DNA from: RUG191 sp045642225
Lineage (GTDB): Bacteria > Bacillota > Clostridia > Lachnospirales > Lachnospiraceae
DNA: 64,000 nt
Reading direction: 5' to 3'
NCBI GenBank assembly: GCA_045642225.1
Contig: JAZUIN010000024.1
Span: forward strand, 124,001-188,000
Each line of letters begins with the position of its first letter. Within the stretch, counting starts at the first letter, position 1. This document shows, piece by piece, positions 27,335-37,783 of this stretch. A program made the position numbers and the translations under genes. The notes under the pieces were generated by a model that did not search any database, was not told the DNA's origin, and was given only the letters and a program-made list of their open reading frames with translations.

Positions 27335-28558
27335 CTAAAAATTGTACCAATGCAATATATTACCATTAAGCCACGCGCATATCTGTTGAACAAAGCCATT
27401 AATATCAGTATCACAAAGTGGAACAAACATTATTGGATACACCAAGAGAAATATACTCCAACGCTTTTCTTTTATTCTATCGTAAGCACCAGCGAGTTCT
27501 TTTATTATTCCCTCATCTTTCATTACTACTAATGCACATATTACTATTGCATAATATGCTACAACAGACATTATCCATCTTCCATAATCAATCTTAAGTA
27601 AGAAATCAGGAAGCATTGTTAACGACCCAATTAAAACTATAACGTACTTAAACAAATTAAGTTTACTTGTCGCGTTTTTGAATAATCTCACAAAAAATTT
27701 AACAAATATTATTATGTATGGGACAAATAAAAGAGTAAATAATATCATTTGAACAAAATTCATCTTATGCCATTCCCATTCAGCAGTAGCAAGATCAACT
27801 CCTAATACTTCATGTGCTATAAGTGTGCTATGATATTTTCCTTCAAACGCCAAATTCTTAGCGTCAGCTAATACACTATCAATTATCATTGCTCCATTTG
27901 TTCTACTAAGAAGCTCAAACCACACAAAAAGTATAGAGCCAATAATAAGCGACGTCGAAAATATTATTATATATTTTGCTTTCTTTTTCTCTGTAAGAAT
28001 CTGATAGAAAAGCAAAACTAATGCAACGTTAAAATACATAAAGACAAATCCCTGATGAAACATTACACCTATTGCCGAAAGAGGTATTATTAACCACTCA
28101 AATTTTTTCTTAGAAATAATAATTGCAGACAAGATTGCAATTAAAACCATAAACAAATCTACTCTTAAGAAATTAAATCCGGACGAAAATGTTGCAATTG
28201 TTACTGTATCAAAAAAGAATAATATATACTCACATGTTTTAAAGTTTTTTTCTTCAATATTCTTGAGACAATAATATGAAAAATAAATCACAAAGACAAA
28301 GAAAAGTCCTGTTACAATTTGAGCAAACCTAAGTACTGCACCATAATTCATTATGTCTATAGGTATAATAAAGTTTAAAACATGATATATTGTTCCAAGT
28401 AGTGATCTTGAAGTAAATCCATATTCATAACTAAGCGCTAGCATTGTTGAATTATACGATCTTACTACGCCTTGATATGTACATATTAAAATTACTAGTT
28501 CAAATATTATTAAAGGTATTAAAAATTTTCTTATTTCTATTTTCTTTTCTCTTGTCAT
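27335..28558 (-). CDS. Polytopic membrane protein, repeated ~410-residue family (member 8)
   Basis: A 407-residue protein with about ten to twelve membrane helices, homologous to the seven proteins between 46055 and 55974. Family blocks: YNST at 35-38, SYEYGFTSRSLLGT at 43-56, RVD at 132-134, HQGFVFM at 168-174, HEVLGVD at 250-256 and DYGRW at 325-329. Two otherwise conserved residues differ here: SRSL for SRGL, and NFLRVD for FGRxD. It is the only full member outside the array and sits beside a divergent short member. I do not recognise a named family. The topology, charged loop motifs and locus suggest a GT-C-like transferase or polymerase acting outside the membrane. Confidence 0.8.
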   Translation of the reverse strand: MTREKKIEIRKFLIPLIIFELVILICTYQGVVRSYNSTMLALSYEYGFTSRSLLGTIYHVLNFIIPIDIMNYGAVLRFAQIVTGLFFVFVIYFSYYCLKNIEEKNFKTCEYILFFFDTVTIATFSSGFNFLRVDLFMVLIAILSAIIISKKKFEWLIIPLSAIGVMFHQGFVFMYFNVALVLLFYQILTEKKKAKYIIIFSTSLIIGSILFVWFELLSRTNGAMIIDSVLADAKNLAFEGKYHSTLIAHEVLGVDLATAEWEWHKMNFVQMILFTLLFVPYIIIFVKFFVRLFKNATSKLNLFKYVIVLIGSLTMLPDFLLKIDYGRWIMSVVAYYAIVICALVVMKDEGIIKELAGAYDRIKEKRWSIFLLVYPIMFVPLCDTDINGFVQQICAWLNGNILHWYNF

Positions 28559-28570
28559 TTTACTTCCCTT

Positions 28571-29527
28571 TTATAGTCCTACAAATGTTTCTTCAAATAA
28601 TGTTAATGGTCCACTAATCCATATTGTAATTATGACAAACGCATACGCTATTAAAAGTGCTGGCCATTTAATATACTTCTTAATAATTTCTTCCAGTTCA
28701 CAAATTGCTGTACTAGTGGTCTTTTCTCCCTTAACTAAAAGTATACTCATAAGCAAAATATAATACATAAATCCATAAAAAATTGCTCTCGAACAATCTC
28801 GAAGCAAAAACTCACAAATAGGCGCAAGAAGTCCAACTACAAGCGACACCGTATACTTTTTATTCTTTTTAACTTTAATGAAATATATAACACCAAAAAC
28901 ATAATAAGGTATAAACATCAGAAGAATTATTATAACTTGCTTTATTGAAAGATAAATTCTTACATCAAAATTTATATATCCTAGTATATTCGAAATAAAA
29001 AATCCACATAAAGCAGCTATTACACTCGCGACATCTATAATTAATCCTTTTTTTGATTCAAATATAAACATTGCCATAAACAAAGCTGTAAAAACTGATA
29101 ATGAACATATAGGCGATAAAAATGTACCTAGAAAAGCAAATATTGGAATTAGAAACATTCCTTTTTCAAAAACAAATAACATCATACTAATAAATGCCAT
29201 TATTATTACATATACATCTGACGCCCCAAAATAGTTCTCATTCCAAAACATCGAGCATACAAATACAGCAAGAAATACTAATAAAAAAATAAAACTGCTT
29301 TTCTTTTCTTCCCCTACTTTTCTAATAAATAAAAATGACATAAATACAAATACGGCTTGCATAATTATATTCGTTATCCACACAAAATAATAATTATTCA
29401 TAATAGCTAATAAAAAATTTCTCTCATATAAATTGTGATCGAAAAATCTCAACATACATACCGCTGAAAATATTATTAATGCAACCAAAAAAGCAACATC
29501 TTTTTTTTGTACTACTTTTTCCTTCAT
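28571..29527 (-). CDS. Shortened divergent member of the ~410-residue membrane family
   Basis: A 318-residue protein of about ten membrane helices. It aligns in order with the repeated family: FGASDVYVIIMAFIS matches the FGRxDIYLMIIS block, SPICSLSVF takes the place of HQGFVFM, and DCSRAIFYGFMYYILLM matches DYGRWxxxVxxYYxxI. The conserved Arg of GRxD, the HQ pair, the Gly-Arg of DYGR and the entire HEILGxD loop are lost, and the protein is about 90 residues shorter. It may be inactive or have a changed role. The start codon overlaps the stop of the upstream DUF6020-like gene by four bases, so it is translated in the same operon. Confidence 0.65.
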   Translation of the reverse strand: MKEKVVQKKDVAFLVALIIFSAVCMLRFFDHNLYERNFLLAIMNNYYFVWITNIIMQAVFVFMSFLFIRKVGEEKKSSFIFLLVFLAVFVCSMFWNENYFGASDVYVIIMAFISMMLFVFEKGMFLIPIFAFLGTFLSPICSLSVFTALFMAMFIFESKKGLIIDVASVIAALCGFFISNILGYINFDVRIYLSIKQVIIILLMFIPYYVFGVIYFIKVKKNKKYTVSLVVGLLAPICEFLLRDCSRAIFYGFMYYILLMSILLVKGEKTTSTAICELEEIIKKYIKWPALLIAYAFVIITIWISGPLTLFEETFVGL

Positions 29528-31296
29528 TTTGTTTCCTCAATTTCTTTGTCTTTTGAAAATATTACTATTATTGCAATGCATAAACATGTATACATCGCAT
29601 ATGCATACCTTTGTTCTCCATGCATAGGCGAAGCTACCATAAGAGTAAGAATAACACAAATACCTGGCACAGCAAATGGTGCTGTTTTATTCTTTTTTAT
29701 TATTGCTATAACCATAATATAAATTAACGCGTAAAAATATAATCCGATTTCCACAACAATATGTGCAATACCATTCCTCTGAAAGAAATGACAATAATTA
29801 TTTAGAAAATTATTAAAGCCTTCACTTACAGTTTTAGGATGAATTTTTTTTCCAAGATCTGCATATCTATGTATTTCATCAGAATAAGGTGCATACCCAA
29901 GCTCAGCCTCTCCATAACCTAGAGCCCAATATCCCGATGTTTCGTCGACATATGCTTTAATATATTCTACTGGATATTTTAATCCTAATGAAACATATAA
30001 TTTTAAATAATCCCATTTATTATCTTCGAGTTTTTTATCATTTTCCCAAAACTGTATTGCACCTTTTATATTATCTGAACATTCTGGTCTATAATCATTT
30101 TTTATATTTTCTACCGGATCAAGCTCATTAATCAATTCTATCTCTTCTTGTGTTAATTCTTTATCATCACATACAACTCGTCCAATCTGTTGAATTGGAA
30201 TAGAAAACTTCTCTGAATATTCTGTAGGCGCAACACCTATAACATTTAACAAAGAAACCTTCATTGCAGAAGCAATTACTACAGCAAAAGCAAGAGATAT
30301 AACAATCTTTTTCTTATCTTCATATTTTACAAATAATATTACAATCACGGTAATAAAAAGTGCAACAAAGCCATTACTTCTAAACACTCCAAATCCTATT
30401 GCACCTATTATCATTAATATATAATCAATATTTTTTTTCTTACCAATATTTTTTGTTATTCTATAAAATGCAACAAGGAACAGCAAAACAAAATATGCAA
30501 AGAAAGCATCCTTTAATATATATGTAATAATCTTAATATTTAATGGATGAATTAGTAATACAAAAAACATTACACCTTTTACAGTGTATGATAATTTACT
30601 TTGATTTAATGTAAGCATAAAATATCCAACAATAAGACTTACTACAACAATCTGAAATATGCTATACATAAAAAAAGATTTAGTTATATCAAATCCAATA
30701 ATCTTTCCAAATTCAATAAATAATTTCACTATTAAAGTATGATAGAAGCTATGATGATTGGTATAATTTCCAGTCAATATTTCATCATACTGCCATAATG
30801 TATCATATTGAAATTCTCCTGGATACTTCGACAAAACCAATATCAAAAAATTAAATATAAAAAACACTACTGTCGAAACAACAAAAACAATTACATTATT
30901 CCATTCGTATTTATTATCTTTTTTAAAACTTTTTAAAGCAAGAACTGTAACACCATATTTAAATAACGAATACGATACTACAAAGCTTCCTACTATTACT
31001 AAAATCATTTTACATATTCGCCAAAACATTTCACCTTGTTCAAACAGTATGTATTGACTTACTACAGTCGCAATTGCGAAAACTATAGATATAATTATTA
31101 TTGCTATATTATGTCTTTTACTAATATTCTTTTCAGAGAATAATACTGCAAGTATTGCCAAAACACTTACAACTATATATGTAAAATATGTTGCATTTGT
31201 ATTTCTTAAAACAAAACAAAATGCTATTATTAATGCAATTTCTATATATTCAATTATTGATAAATTTTTGATTTTCTCAAACAATATACTAAACAT
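29524..31296 (-). CDS. DUF6020-like polytopic membrane protein
   Basis: A 590-residue protein with about 12-14 membrane helices. It is distantly homologous to the protein at 60331-62262: YPGEFQYDTLWQYDEI with NHHSFYHTLIVKL, HPLNIKIITYILKDAFFAY, an extracytoplasmic segment beginning SIPIQQIGRVV, TQEEIELINELDP and RPECSDNIK, and HGEQRYAYAMY near the C-terminus. I relate the pair to DUF6020 from memory of these motifs. An Asp-rich early loop and a late RY motif again suggest a GT-C fold. AGAGGA precedes the ATG. A 180-base gap upstream is the longest in the 27-gene block. Confidence 0.75.
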   Translation of the reverse strand: MFSILFEKIKNLSIIEYIEIALIIAFCFVLRNTNATYFTYIVVSVLAILAVLFSEKNISKRHNIAIIIISIVFAIATVVSQYILFEQGEMFWRICKMILVIVGSFVVSYSLFKYGVTVLALKSFKKDNKYEWNNVIVFVVSTVVFFIFNFLILVLSKYPGEFQYDTLWQYDEILTGNYTNHHSFYHTLIVKLFIEFGKIIGFDITKSFFMYSIFQIVVVSLIVGYFMLTLNQSKLSYTVKGVMFFVLLIHPLNIKIITYILKDAFFAYFVLLFLVAFYRITKNIGKKKNIDYILMIIGAIGFGVFRSNGFVALFITVIVILFVKYEDKKKIVISLAFAVVIASAMKVSLLNVIGVAPTEYSEKFSIPIQQIGRVVCDDKELTQEEIELINELDPVENIKNDYRPECSDNIKGAIQFWENDKKLEDNKWDYLKLYVSLGLKYPVEYIKAYVDETSGYWALGYGEAELGYAPYSDEIHRYADLGKKIHPKTVSEGFNNFLNNYCHFFQRNGIAHIVVEIGLYFYALIYIMVIAIIKKNKTAPFAVPGICVILTLMVASPMHGEQRYAYAMYTCLCIAIIVIFSKDKEIEETK

Positions 31297-31422
31297 TTTA
31301 TTCCTCTAAATATCCAATAAATTTACACTACTACAACAATTGACAAACACATAACTATACACCGGCATTCTTGTCATCCCCATCATCATTAATGCATTAT
31401 TTGAAAATGTATACAAGGGCAT

Positions 31423-31450
31423 TTCCCATCCAAAGAGCTCTTTTGGGGAA
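31423..31450. repeat. Stem-loop in the longest gap of the membrane-gene block
   Basis: CCAAAGAG and CTCTTTTGG form a near-perfect palindrome, enclosed by TTCCC and GGGAA. It lies about 30 bases past the acyltransferase stop at 31477. No T-run follows on the minus strand, so it is not a standard terminator. It could be an RNA processing or partial termination site. Confidence 0.4.
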
Positions 31451-31476
31451 TAATTTCTCGTAAGGTATTTTTATAT

Positions 31477-32562
31477 TCATACTCTATGCTCCTTATGCAT
31501 TCTTGATTTACAATTACCAATTAATCCGCAAATAAATGCTATACCCAAAGACATAAATAATGAAACAACAAAATAGATATACCATTTATCATCAAAACAT
31601 ACCGGTATTTTGTCATATAACAATCCCGTTGGATCTCCAACAATACTAAGTATTATTTTATCCATTATTCTAAGAATTGGGAAATGACAAATCATAATAA
31701 TCATTGATTTTTGCCCTATATATCCTACTCCCTTCTCAACATATGGGATTTTATTTAGAACTTTCGCAAAATACAAACAAACATATATCCCACAAAATGC
31801 AAAGACATACATAGAAGAAAAAACTCCACCAAAAACCAAATCCATCCAATATATTTTGCTAACTGGATAAAGCAATATTGAAAAAATAATAGCAACTATC
31901 AAATTTAAATATTTTTCTATATTTCCAACATAATTTCTAAGTAAATAACCAACTTCAAAAAAAGGCAACACAGTTAAAACCACTTCTAATTTCGCTGGCA
32001 ATCTTATTTGATTTTTTAACAAGTTGTATCCTACAACTGTAAGAATTGCAATTATTATAATCTGAAATACTATTTTTACTATAGAATTCTTTGTTACATT
32101 CTCAATTTTACAACTAACAAATACAATGAATCCAAGAATAACTGTTCCAATAAATATTGTAGGTAGAAACCATAACGTTCCTCCCATCAACTCACTCGCA
32201 TTTCCAACTAGAGCTTTGCCTAAATTTATTAAAAAATCTTTTGGTGAATATAAATATGCTGCACTTTCTAGCAGTCCTAATTTATACAATACATTATGAA
32301 ACAAAATTAATATTGTATACAAAACTAAATATGGCACATATGTACTTTTAAACTTAGCTTTAATATTTCTTACTGGATGCTTTCCATATTTATTCTCGTC
32401 AAATAAATATCCTGAAACAAAATAAAACAAAGGCAAATGAAATAAGTATATATATCTCGTAGACCATGCTGCAACATGTCCTAAAACAACACATATTATT
32501 CCTATCCCTTTTACTATATTCCAGAATTGTCTATTTGGAGAATGCGTTTTAATTTCTAGCAT
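31477..32562 (-). CDS. Acyltransferase-3 family membrane protein (copy 5)
   Basis: A 361-residue Acyl_transf_3 protein of the subtype IVKGIGIICVVLGHVA, with K18 and H29 in the conserved positions and LPLFYFVSGYLF at ~43-54. I chose the ATG at 32562 because GGAG lies six bases upstream; in-frame GTG (32586) and ATG (32574) codons are possible but lack a good site. It follows another acyltransferase (copy 6). Confidence 0.86.
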   Translation of the reverse strand: MLEIKTHSPNRQFWNIVKGIGIICVVLGHVAAWSTRYIYLFHLPLFYFVSGYLFDENKYGKHPVRNIKAKFKSTYVPYLVLYTILILFHNVLYKLGLLESAAYLYSPKDFLINLGKALVGNASELMGGTLWFLPTIFIGTVILGFIVFVSCKIENVTKNSIVKIVFQIIIIAILTVVGYNLLKNQIRLPAKLEVVLTVLPFFEVGYLLRNYVGNIEKYLNLIVAIIFSILLYPVSKIYWMDLVFGGVFSSMYVFAFCGIYVCLYFAKVLNKIPYVEKGVGYIGQKSMIIMICHFPILRIMDKIILSIVGDPTGLLYDKIPVCFDDKWYIYFVVSLFMSLGIAFICGLIGNCKSRMHKEHRV

Positions 32563-32588
32563 TTTCAACTCCATTCGTATTACCACAT

Positions 32589-33593
32589 TTATTTAAAAAA
32601 TTTAAAAACAATATCCGATAATTTATGTAAGATTATTGCTGCAACAATTGTGCATACAACAACCGCTATAGTAGCAATCCACACAGATTCAATTACAGAA
32701 TACAAAGAAAAAGCTCCCAATATAAACACTTGATGTATCAAATATATGTCATAGGAATATTTATCAGACAAATCTAAAAAAGATATTATAAAACGTGGTG
32801 TTTTATTTTCATTTTTAAATATCCATCTAAATATTTGTGCTAATAATATACACAAAAATGTTCCTAATAATACGTGTCCAAAATCATGAAATTTAAGCGA
32901 CTTTTCTATCATTTCATCTGTCGTCAACAAAAATGAATTCTTTCCAATATAAATGTCGCCTAATTTTGTTATTAAAGCTCCTATCCCTACTACTATAACA
33001 AATATATATTTTTGAAGTTTACCATAATTATCACTTAATCTACGATATAATACTCCTACCAAATAGCATAAAATCCATAATGATTTATAAAATGTTGCAT
33101 AATGCTCAAAGAATATAAACACGCCTAGCATTAAAGCAAACACTTCAATAAACATTATATATATCTTCTTTTCTTCCAGCTTATCTAACAACTCATTTAC
33201 AAATGGCGTTATCAAATAACATAGTAAAATATATGCTATAAACCATAAATTATGTAATGGCATAAAATCATTTGCAGCGTCCAAAATTAGTAATTTACCT
33301 ATATCATATAATCCACAGGTGTCACTTGCAAACACTAACCCTATACCACCTACAATAATTACACATATATAGTATGGCACCAATATCTTTTTAAAATTTT
33401 TACCATAAAACGAAAGTCTATCTTTTATCTTTCTATTTCCATACAAATATCCACTTATAAAGAAAAACATTTGTACCGCTACATTAAACCAAAATGTCAA
33501 ACCATTAGAAAAATACTGATATATATGACAAACAACAATGAATACAGTTGCTACAAATCTCACAAAACTAATAGAATAATCTCTTTTACACAT
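32589..33593 (-). CDS. Acyltransferase-3 family membrane protein (copy 6)
   Basis: A 334-residue Acyl_transf_3 protein with R12 and H23 in SFVRFVATVFIVVCH, then VQMFFFISGYLYGNR at ~39-53 and KKILVPYYICVII. It overlaps the end of the upstream GT-C-like gene by eight bases, so translation of the two is coupled. Adjacent copies 5 and 6 belong to different subtypes and are not a recent duplication. Confidence 0.88.
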   Translation of the reverse strand: MCKRDYSISFVRFVATVFIVVCHIYQYFSNGLTFWFNVAVQMFFFISGYLYGNRKIKDRLSFYGKNFKKILVPYYICVIIVGGIGLVFASDTCGLYDIGKLLILDAANDFMPLHNLWFIAYILLCYLITPFVNELLDKLEEKKIYIMFIEVFALMLGVFIFFEHYATFYKSLWILCYLVGVLYRRLSDNYGKLQKYIFVIVVGIGALITKLGDIYIGKNSFLLTTDEMIEKSLKFHDFGHVLLGTFLCILLAQIFRWIFKNENKTPRFIISFLDLSDKYSYDIYLIHQVFILGAFSLYSVIESVWIATIAVVVCTIVAAIILHKLSDIVFKFFK

Positions 33594-34812
33594 TTTTATT
33601 TCTTCCCTTCAATACCACTTGCATAATCATAACTATAGTACATACTACCCATAAAGTTTTTGCAACAATTCCGAAATAATGATATGTTCCAACATCAAAC
33701 ACGTTGCTAAGAAAAATATCTTTCCACCCCAAACACTTGCCAATTACACTCTCAGAGAAAAGCAAGCCATTGATATAATCATAATTAAAATGTAATATTC
33801 CAAAAATCAACAATGCAACATTACTTCCCCACCAGATCCATCTATTCATCATTTCTTCTCTAATTTGCAAATAAACAATAATCATAAACGGTAGCATATA
33901 ATATAAATACTGTGGACTCCAATCAAAAAACATGAAAAAACACATATATATCATCATGCAAAAATTCATACAAAATACTTCGTCTTCTTCATTAGACTTA
34001 AAATACACGTAAAATAATACCAACGCAATTAGCCCAATACATGGAGAAAACATATTCCACTCTACTTCAAAGACTCTTGGTAAAAAGCTTGCTTTATTAA
34101 TAACACTTCCAACTGAAAGAAAATCTTTAACTATAATTTCTGATAAAACTTTTTCAACAACCAATATCAATCCTATCGGTATTGCATATACAATATTCTT
34201 AATGTTTTTTCTAATCAAATATACTAGAATTACTGCTATGGCAAAAATAGAAAAACCTTTAATTAAAAGTGAAAGGCCTAATACAATCGACATCTTTAAA
34301 TATGATCCATTTAAAAACAATAGAATTCCGCACAACATAAGAACTACTGCTATTCCATCAATCTGTCCCATTCCTATGCTGTAAAGCGCTACTATAGGTG
34401 ATAGAATAAATAAAATTTCCACTTTGCAATAATCAACTTCAAGGTTCAACTTCTTGCATATTTTTTCAATTAATCCAACTAAAACAAAGGCAAGTATTGC
34501 CATTAGTATTTTCATACAAGTTGTATATACAACGAGTGGGATACTTATCCATTTACTTATCAAGTATATAGGCAAAATCCATACACTAATAACAGAAATT
34601 GAAAACAAACTATAATTCGTGAAAAAACCTCCCGAATTAACGTAATCTATTGCATAATTATTTATATTAAAAGAAAAAATATGATCTAAATATGACAAAA
34701 CCCAATTTACTATTACAATACAATCATTATGATTCACAGCTAAAATCATAATAATAGATACAATTATGGCAATCCATGTAGACCATCTACAAAAAATCTC
34801 TTTAGTTCGCAT
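33586..34812 (-). CDS. GT-C-like polytopic membrane protein with GQxD motif
   Basis: A 408-residue protein with about ten membrane helices. ALYSIGMGQIDGIAVVLMLCG (residues ~142-162) resembles the GQ(x)D motif after helix 4-5 in bacterial GT-C mannosyl/arabinosyl-type transferases (the GT87/DUF2029 group). An early loop contains INNYAIDYVNSGGFFTNYS. Likely acts outside the membrane on a polyprenyl-phosphate sugar. The gene starts two bases after the DUF6311-like stop and overlaps the next acyltransferase, so the three are tightly coupled. Confidence 0.72.
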   Translation of the reverse strand: MRTKEIFCRWSTWIAIIVSIIMILAVNHNDCIVIVNWVLSYLDHIFSFNINNYAIDYVNSGGFFTNYSLFSISVISVWILPIYLISKWISIPLVVYTTCMKILMAILAFVLVGLIEKICKKLNLEVDYCKVEILFILSPIVALYSIGMGQIDGIAVVLMLCGILLFLNGSYLKMSIVLGLSLLIKGFSIFAIAVILVYLIRKNIKNIVYAIPIGLILVVEKVLSEIIVKDFLSVGSVINKASFLPRVFEVEWNMFSPCIGLIALVLFYVYFKSNEEDEVFCMNFCMMIYMCFFMFFDWSPQYLYYMLPFMIIVYLQIREEMMNRWIWWGSNVALLIFGILHFNYDYINGLLFSESVIGKCLGWKDIFLSNVFDVGTYHYFGIVAKTLWVVCTIVMIMQVVLKGRNKNV

Positions 34813-34814
34813 AA

Positions 34815-36422
34815 TTACTCCTCATATGTTCCTACATAGAATTTTCCTACGTTTTTAAACTTCATTTGGTATTCATTCATTCTATCTTGATCCTCGTTCT
34901 TTAAAACAAACATATCTGATTTATTCTTTTCTTCTATTGCTTTTTTTAAATTTAATTCCGTTTGGTTTTTATTTGACCTTGCAAAATAAAAATCATTTGT
35001 TGTTATATCATTATCTAATGCCCATTTTGTCCATCCATACATTTCATATATATTACAGTCAGAAATATAATACAAATGCTTTATATCATCTTTCATTATG
35101 CCAGAAAGCTCCTCATACGAAATTGTTTGGTCCTCATAAGTATATGTTTGACTCCATTTGTTATGTCGATCAATTATAACATTATGAATATCAACAATTT
35201 GCAAGCTCATCAACACTACCAATATTATAAGACATATTTTTTGCGATAAACAAACAAAACAAATTGCTATTCCAAATAACAGTAGACCATATATCAATAC
35301 CCATGAAACTCTTCCGGTTGCTCTAAACACTGACCAAACATTTTCAATAAAACGTGGCAATGGTATTTCCAATATCACTCTACTTCCTACACACCATCGT
35401 GGTGATAACGCAAACAAAAATGCAACAAGAAAACAAACGAATAAACCTATATATTTCTTGTTAACAAAAAGCTTTTTTCTATAAACAACAAGTAGTATTC
35501 CTTCCAAAATCACAAGAAATATTCCACCTAATCCAATATACGAAAAGCCTTCATCAGCCCACTTTGTTGCAATAGGAAGATCCGGTAAAATACACGAACT
35601 TGACACATCACAACCACCAGGATTAATAAATCCTAGCAGATTCAACCCATATTCTCCTAGTCCTTCTTGCGTACGTACATTCCCTCCACTGAATCCACCA
35701 AGCACTCCTATTACGAAAAAAGCCGTTATACAAAACAAACATATTGGCAATATGAACTGCAAAAAACTTTTTTTAATCCACTCATTTATTGCAAATCCTA
35801 TCATTAATATTCCACACATTAATAGAAAATACACATGAACATTTGCTGCTAAAAAGGCTATTATTATTGGATAATACCATTTACTGTTCTTTTTAAAATA
35901 TAGTAAATAAAACGCCAAAATCAAAATCCAGTGTCCTGCTAACGCAGTGTGACGAAACATCTTCCAAAGCATAACGGGTTGCAATAACATCAAAATCACA
36001 GAACACAAAATTGCAACTTTTGATTTTGAATATTGATAAAATATCTTTGCTGAAAACACCCCCGACATAACAAAAGAAAACAGTCCCCATAATCCAAAAT
36101 ACTGAAATGTTTCTGGTAGAATTGGAGACAAGACTTTAAAAAATATAGCAAATAAAGGGATTGAATCTGTGAAAATAATAGATACTTGATCAGGATAATT
36201 TAATCCATCCATTAATCCTATTGGGAAATGCCACGCACTTTGTCTAAACGCTCTCCACCCCAAATAATGTTGGTTCAAATCATATCCGGTATACAACCAA
36301 CTATCATATACCGGATTTAAAACTTTAAAGCCAAATATGATAACGAACATTATTGCAGAAATTATTCCAATAAAAATATAAAATTTTATTTCAGAATTTA
36401 ACTTTTTCATTATGTTTTTCAC
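34815..36422 (-). CDS. DUF6311-like polytopic membrane protein
   Basis: A 535-residue protein: about eleven membrane helices and a C-terminal soluble part (~430-535) on the outer face. The early loop GYDLNQHYLGWRAFRQSAW with FPIGLMDGLNYP, then IIFTDSIPLFAIFFK, and FRHTALAGHWILILAFYL match my memory of DUF6311 glycosyltransferase-like proteins. The start is GTG at 36422 with GGAGG 12 bases upstream; an ATG at 36410 is the alternative. It follows the upstream membrane gene by four bases. Confidence 0.72.
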   Translation of the reverse strand: MKNIMKKLNSEIKFYIFIGIISAIMFVIIFGFKVLNPVYDSWLYTGYDLNQHYLGWRAFRQSAWHFPIGLMDGLNYPDQVSIIFTDSIPLFAIFFKVLSPILPETFQYFGLWGLFSFVMSGVFSAKIFYQYSKSKVAILCSVILMLLQPVMLWKMFRHTALAGHWILILAFYLLYFKKNSKWYYPIIIAFLAANVHVYFLLMCGILMIGFAINEWIKKSFLQFILPICLFCITAFFVIGVLGGFSGGNVRTQEGLGEYGLNLLGFINPGGCDVSSSCILPDLPIATKWADEGFSYIGLGGIFLVILEGILLVVYRKKLFVNKKYIGLFVCFLVAFLFALSPRWCVGSRVILEIPLPRFIENVWSVFRATGRVSWVLIYGLLLFGIAICFVCLSQKICLIILVVLMSLQIVDIHNVIIDRHNKWSQTYTYEDQTISYEELSGIMKDDIKHLYYISDCNIYEMYGWTKWALDNDITTNDFYFARSNKNQTELNLKKAIEEKNKSDMFVLKNEDQDRMNEYQMKFKNVGKFYVGTYEE

Positions 36423-36426
36423 TTAC

Positions 36427-37719
36427 TTAACGATCCTCCACATATCTATTCTTCTTATCTTCGAATAAACTAATTGCAAAAACACATAATGAAAATATAA
36501 TTCCACATATCGAACGCCATTCTAAATGCGGATGTTGCGCACAATGATTATATACAAAAAAAATCCATAGCAATGGCAATATAATACCTATAACACTTAT
36601 TAATGCAACTTCTTTATGAAAATATAGTTTTCTTCTTATAATAATTAATGCTATACCAATAATTATCAACAAAATAATAATCACTATATTTACAGGAGAA
36701 AAAAATGTTGAAATGTTCCATGTAATTGCTATACTACGCGTTGTAGCAAAAATATCTTCATCTTGCATATTCCCAGCTCCAACTCGATGTAATACACTCT
36801 GTATTGCATCCATAATAACATTCTCATCTGTCAACAACGTAGCATATATCCACTTCATCAGCCACATACCTACATATCCTATTACAAAAAACACTCCTTT
36901 TTTTATTAATTCAATAAAGATCAAATTTAACTTTTTTTCTTTCTTTAACAATAAATAAATAACTATTGGCACTGTGAATGTCAGTACAGGATATGTTAGA
37001 AAATCAATATATGCCAACACGATTCCATCTATAAGGAAAATACACCAAGCATTTTTTTCTATTTTTTCCTTCTTTTGTATTAATAATAATATCAATGTCA
37101 ACTGCATCGTGTAAAAAGCAGATGATAGCTGAAATGATTGGTATATACTTCCTACATTCATTGTTGCCAACATCATCAAATATGCAAAACTATAATTGCC
37201 TAGTTTTTTATACGCCAAATACCATACAGCAATAATACTGCCAACTACAATTATAAAATTAAATCTATATATTTCTGACAAATCGAAAAAAGACAATAAG
37301 GGCTTTAAATATGTTAAATATCCATGCCAATATCTTGGATAGAAATACTTACCAGATTTATCAAATTCTCCAGTATTTGCCAAATAACATATTTTATCTA
37401 CCCATACGTTTCCTTCTGCCAAATAATCATCTACAGTCGGGTTAAGCAACGCGTCATTAATACTATTTCCCGAAAGTGGATACAATGATTCATGAAGCAT
37501 AATTATATTTGTTCCTGTATCCAAAATATTTGATGTATTATTAACAAAGTCTGAACTCTGTTCTACTTGAAACCTAAGAGTTCCCTCGGATTCCGATATA
37601 TGATTACTTATTCTACTAACCGGAATATTATAAACCACAACCATGGCCAACAATCCCACTATAGAAGCTATAATAACTATTATTATTGATTTCCCTATAT
37701 TTTTTACAAAATTTTTCAT
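36427..37719 (-). CDS. Polytopic membrane protein of unknown function
   Basis: A 430-residue protein. A first helix (residues ~12-32) is followed by an extracytoplasmic segment of about 100 residues (including HESLYPLSGNSIN, DDYLAEGNVWVDK and YFYPRYWHGYLTYLKPLL), then about nine helices. The acidic first loop and the helix pattern are GT-C-like, but I recognise no named family. A ribosome site AAAGGA lies eight bases upstream of the ATG. It is part of a run of five consecutive membrane genes, each overlapping or within five bases of the next. Confidence 0.7.
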   Translation of the reverse strand: MKNFVKNIGKSIIIVIIASIVGLLAMVVVYNIPVSRISNHISESEGTLRFQVEQSSDFVNNTSNILDTGTNIIMLHESLYPLSGNSINDALLNPTVDDYLAEGNVWVDKICYLANTGEFDKSGKYFYPRYWHGYLTYLKPLLSFFDLSEIYRFNFIIVVGSIIAVWYLAYKKLGNYSFAYLMMLATMNVGSIYQSFQLSSAFYTMQLTLILLLIQKKEKIEKNAWCIFLIDGIVLAYIDFLTYPVLTFTVPIVIYLLLKKEKKLNLIFIELIKKGVFFVIGYVGMWLMKWIYATLLTDENVIMDAIQSVLHRVGAGNMQDEDIFATTRSIAITWNISTFFSPVNIVIIILLIIIGIALIIIRRKLYFHKEVALISVIGIILPLLWIFFVYNHCAQHPHLEWRSICGIIFSLCVFAISLFEDKKNRYVEDR

Positions 37720-37783
37720 TATAAAATCCTTTCAATACATTCCAAATTTAATGTAATCTACTTGATTTTAGATAATATATTTG

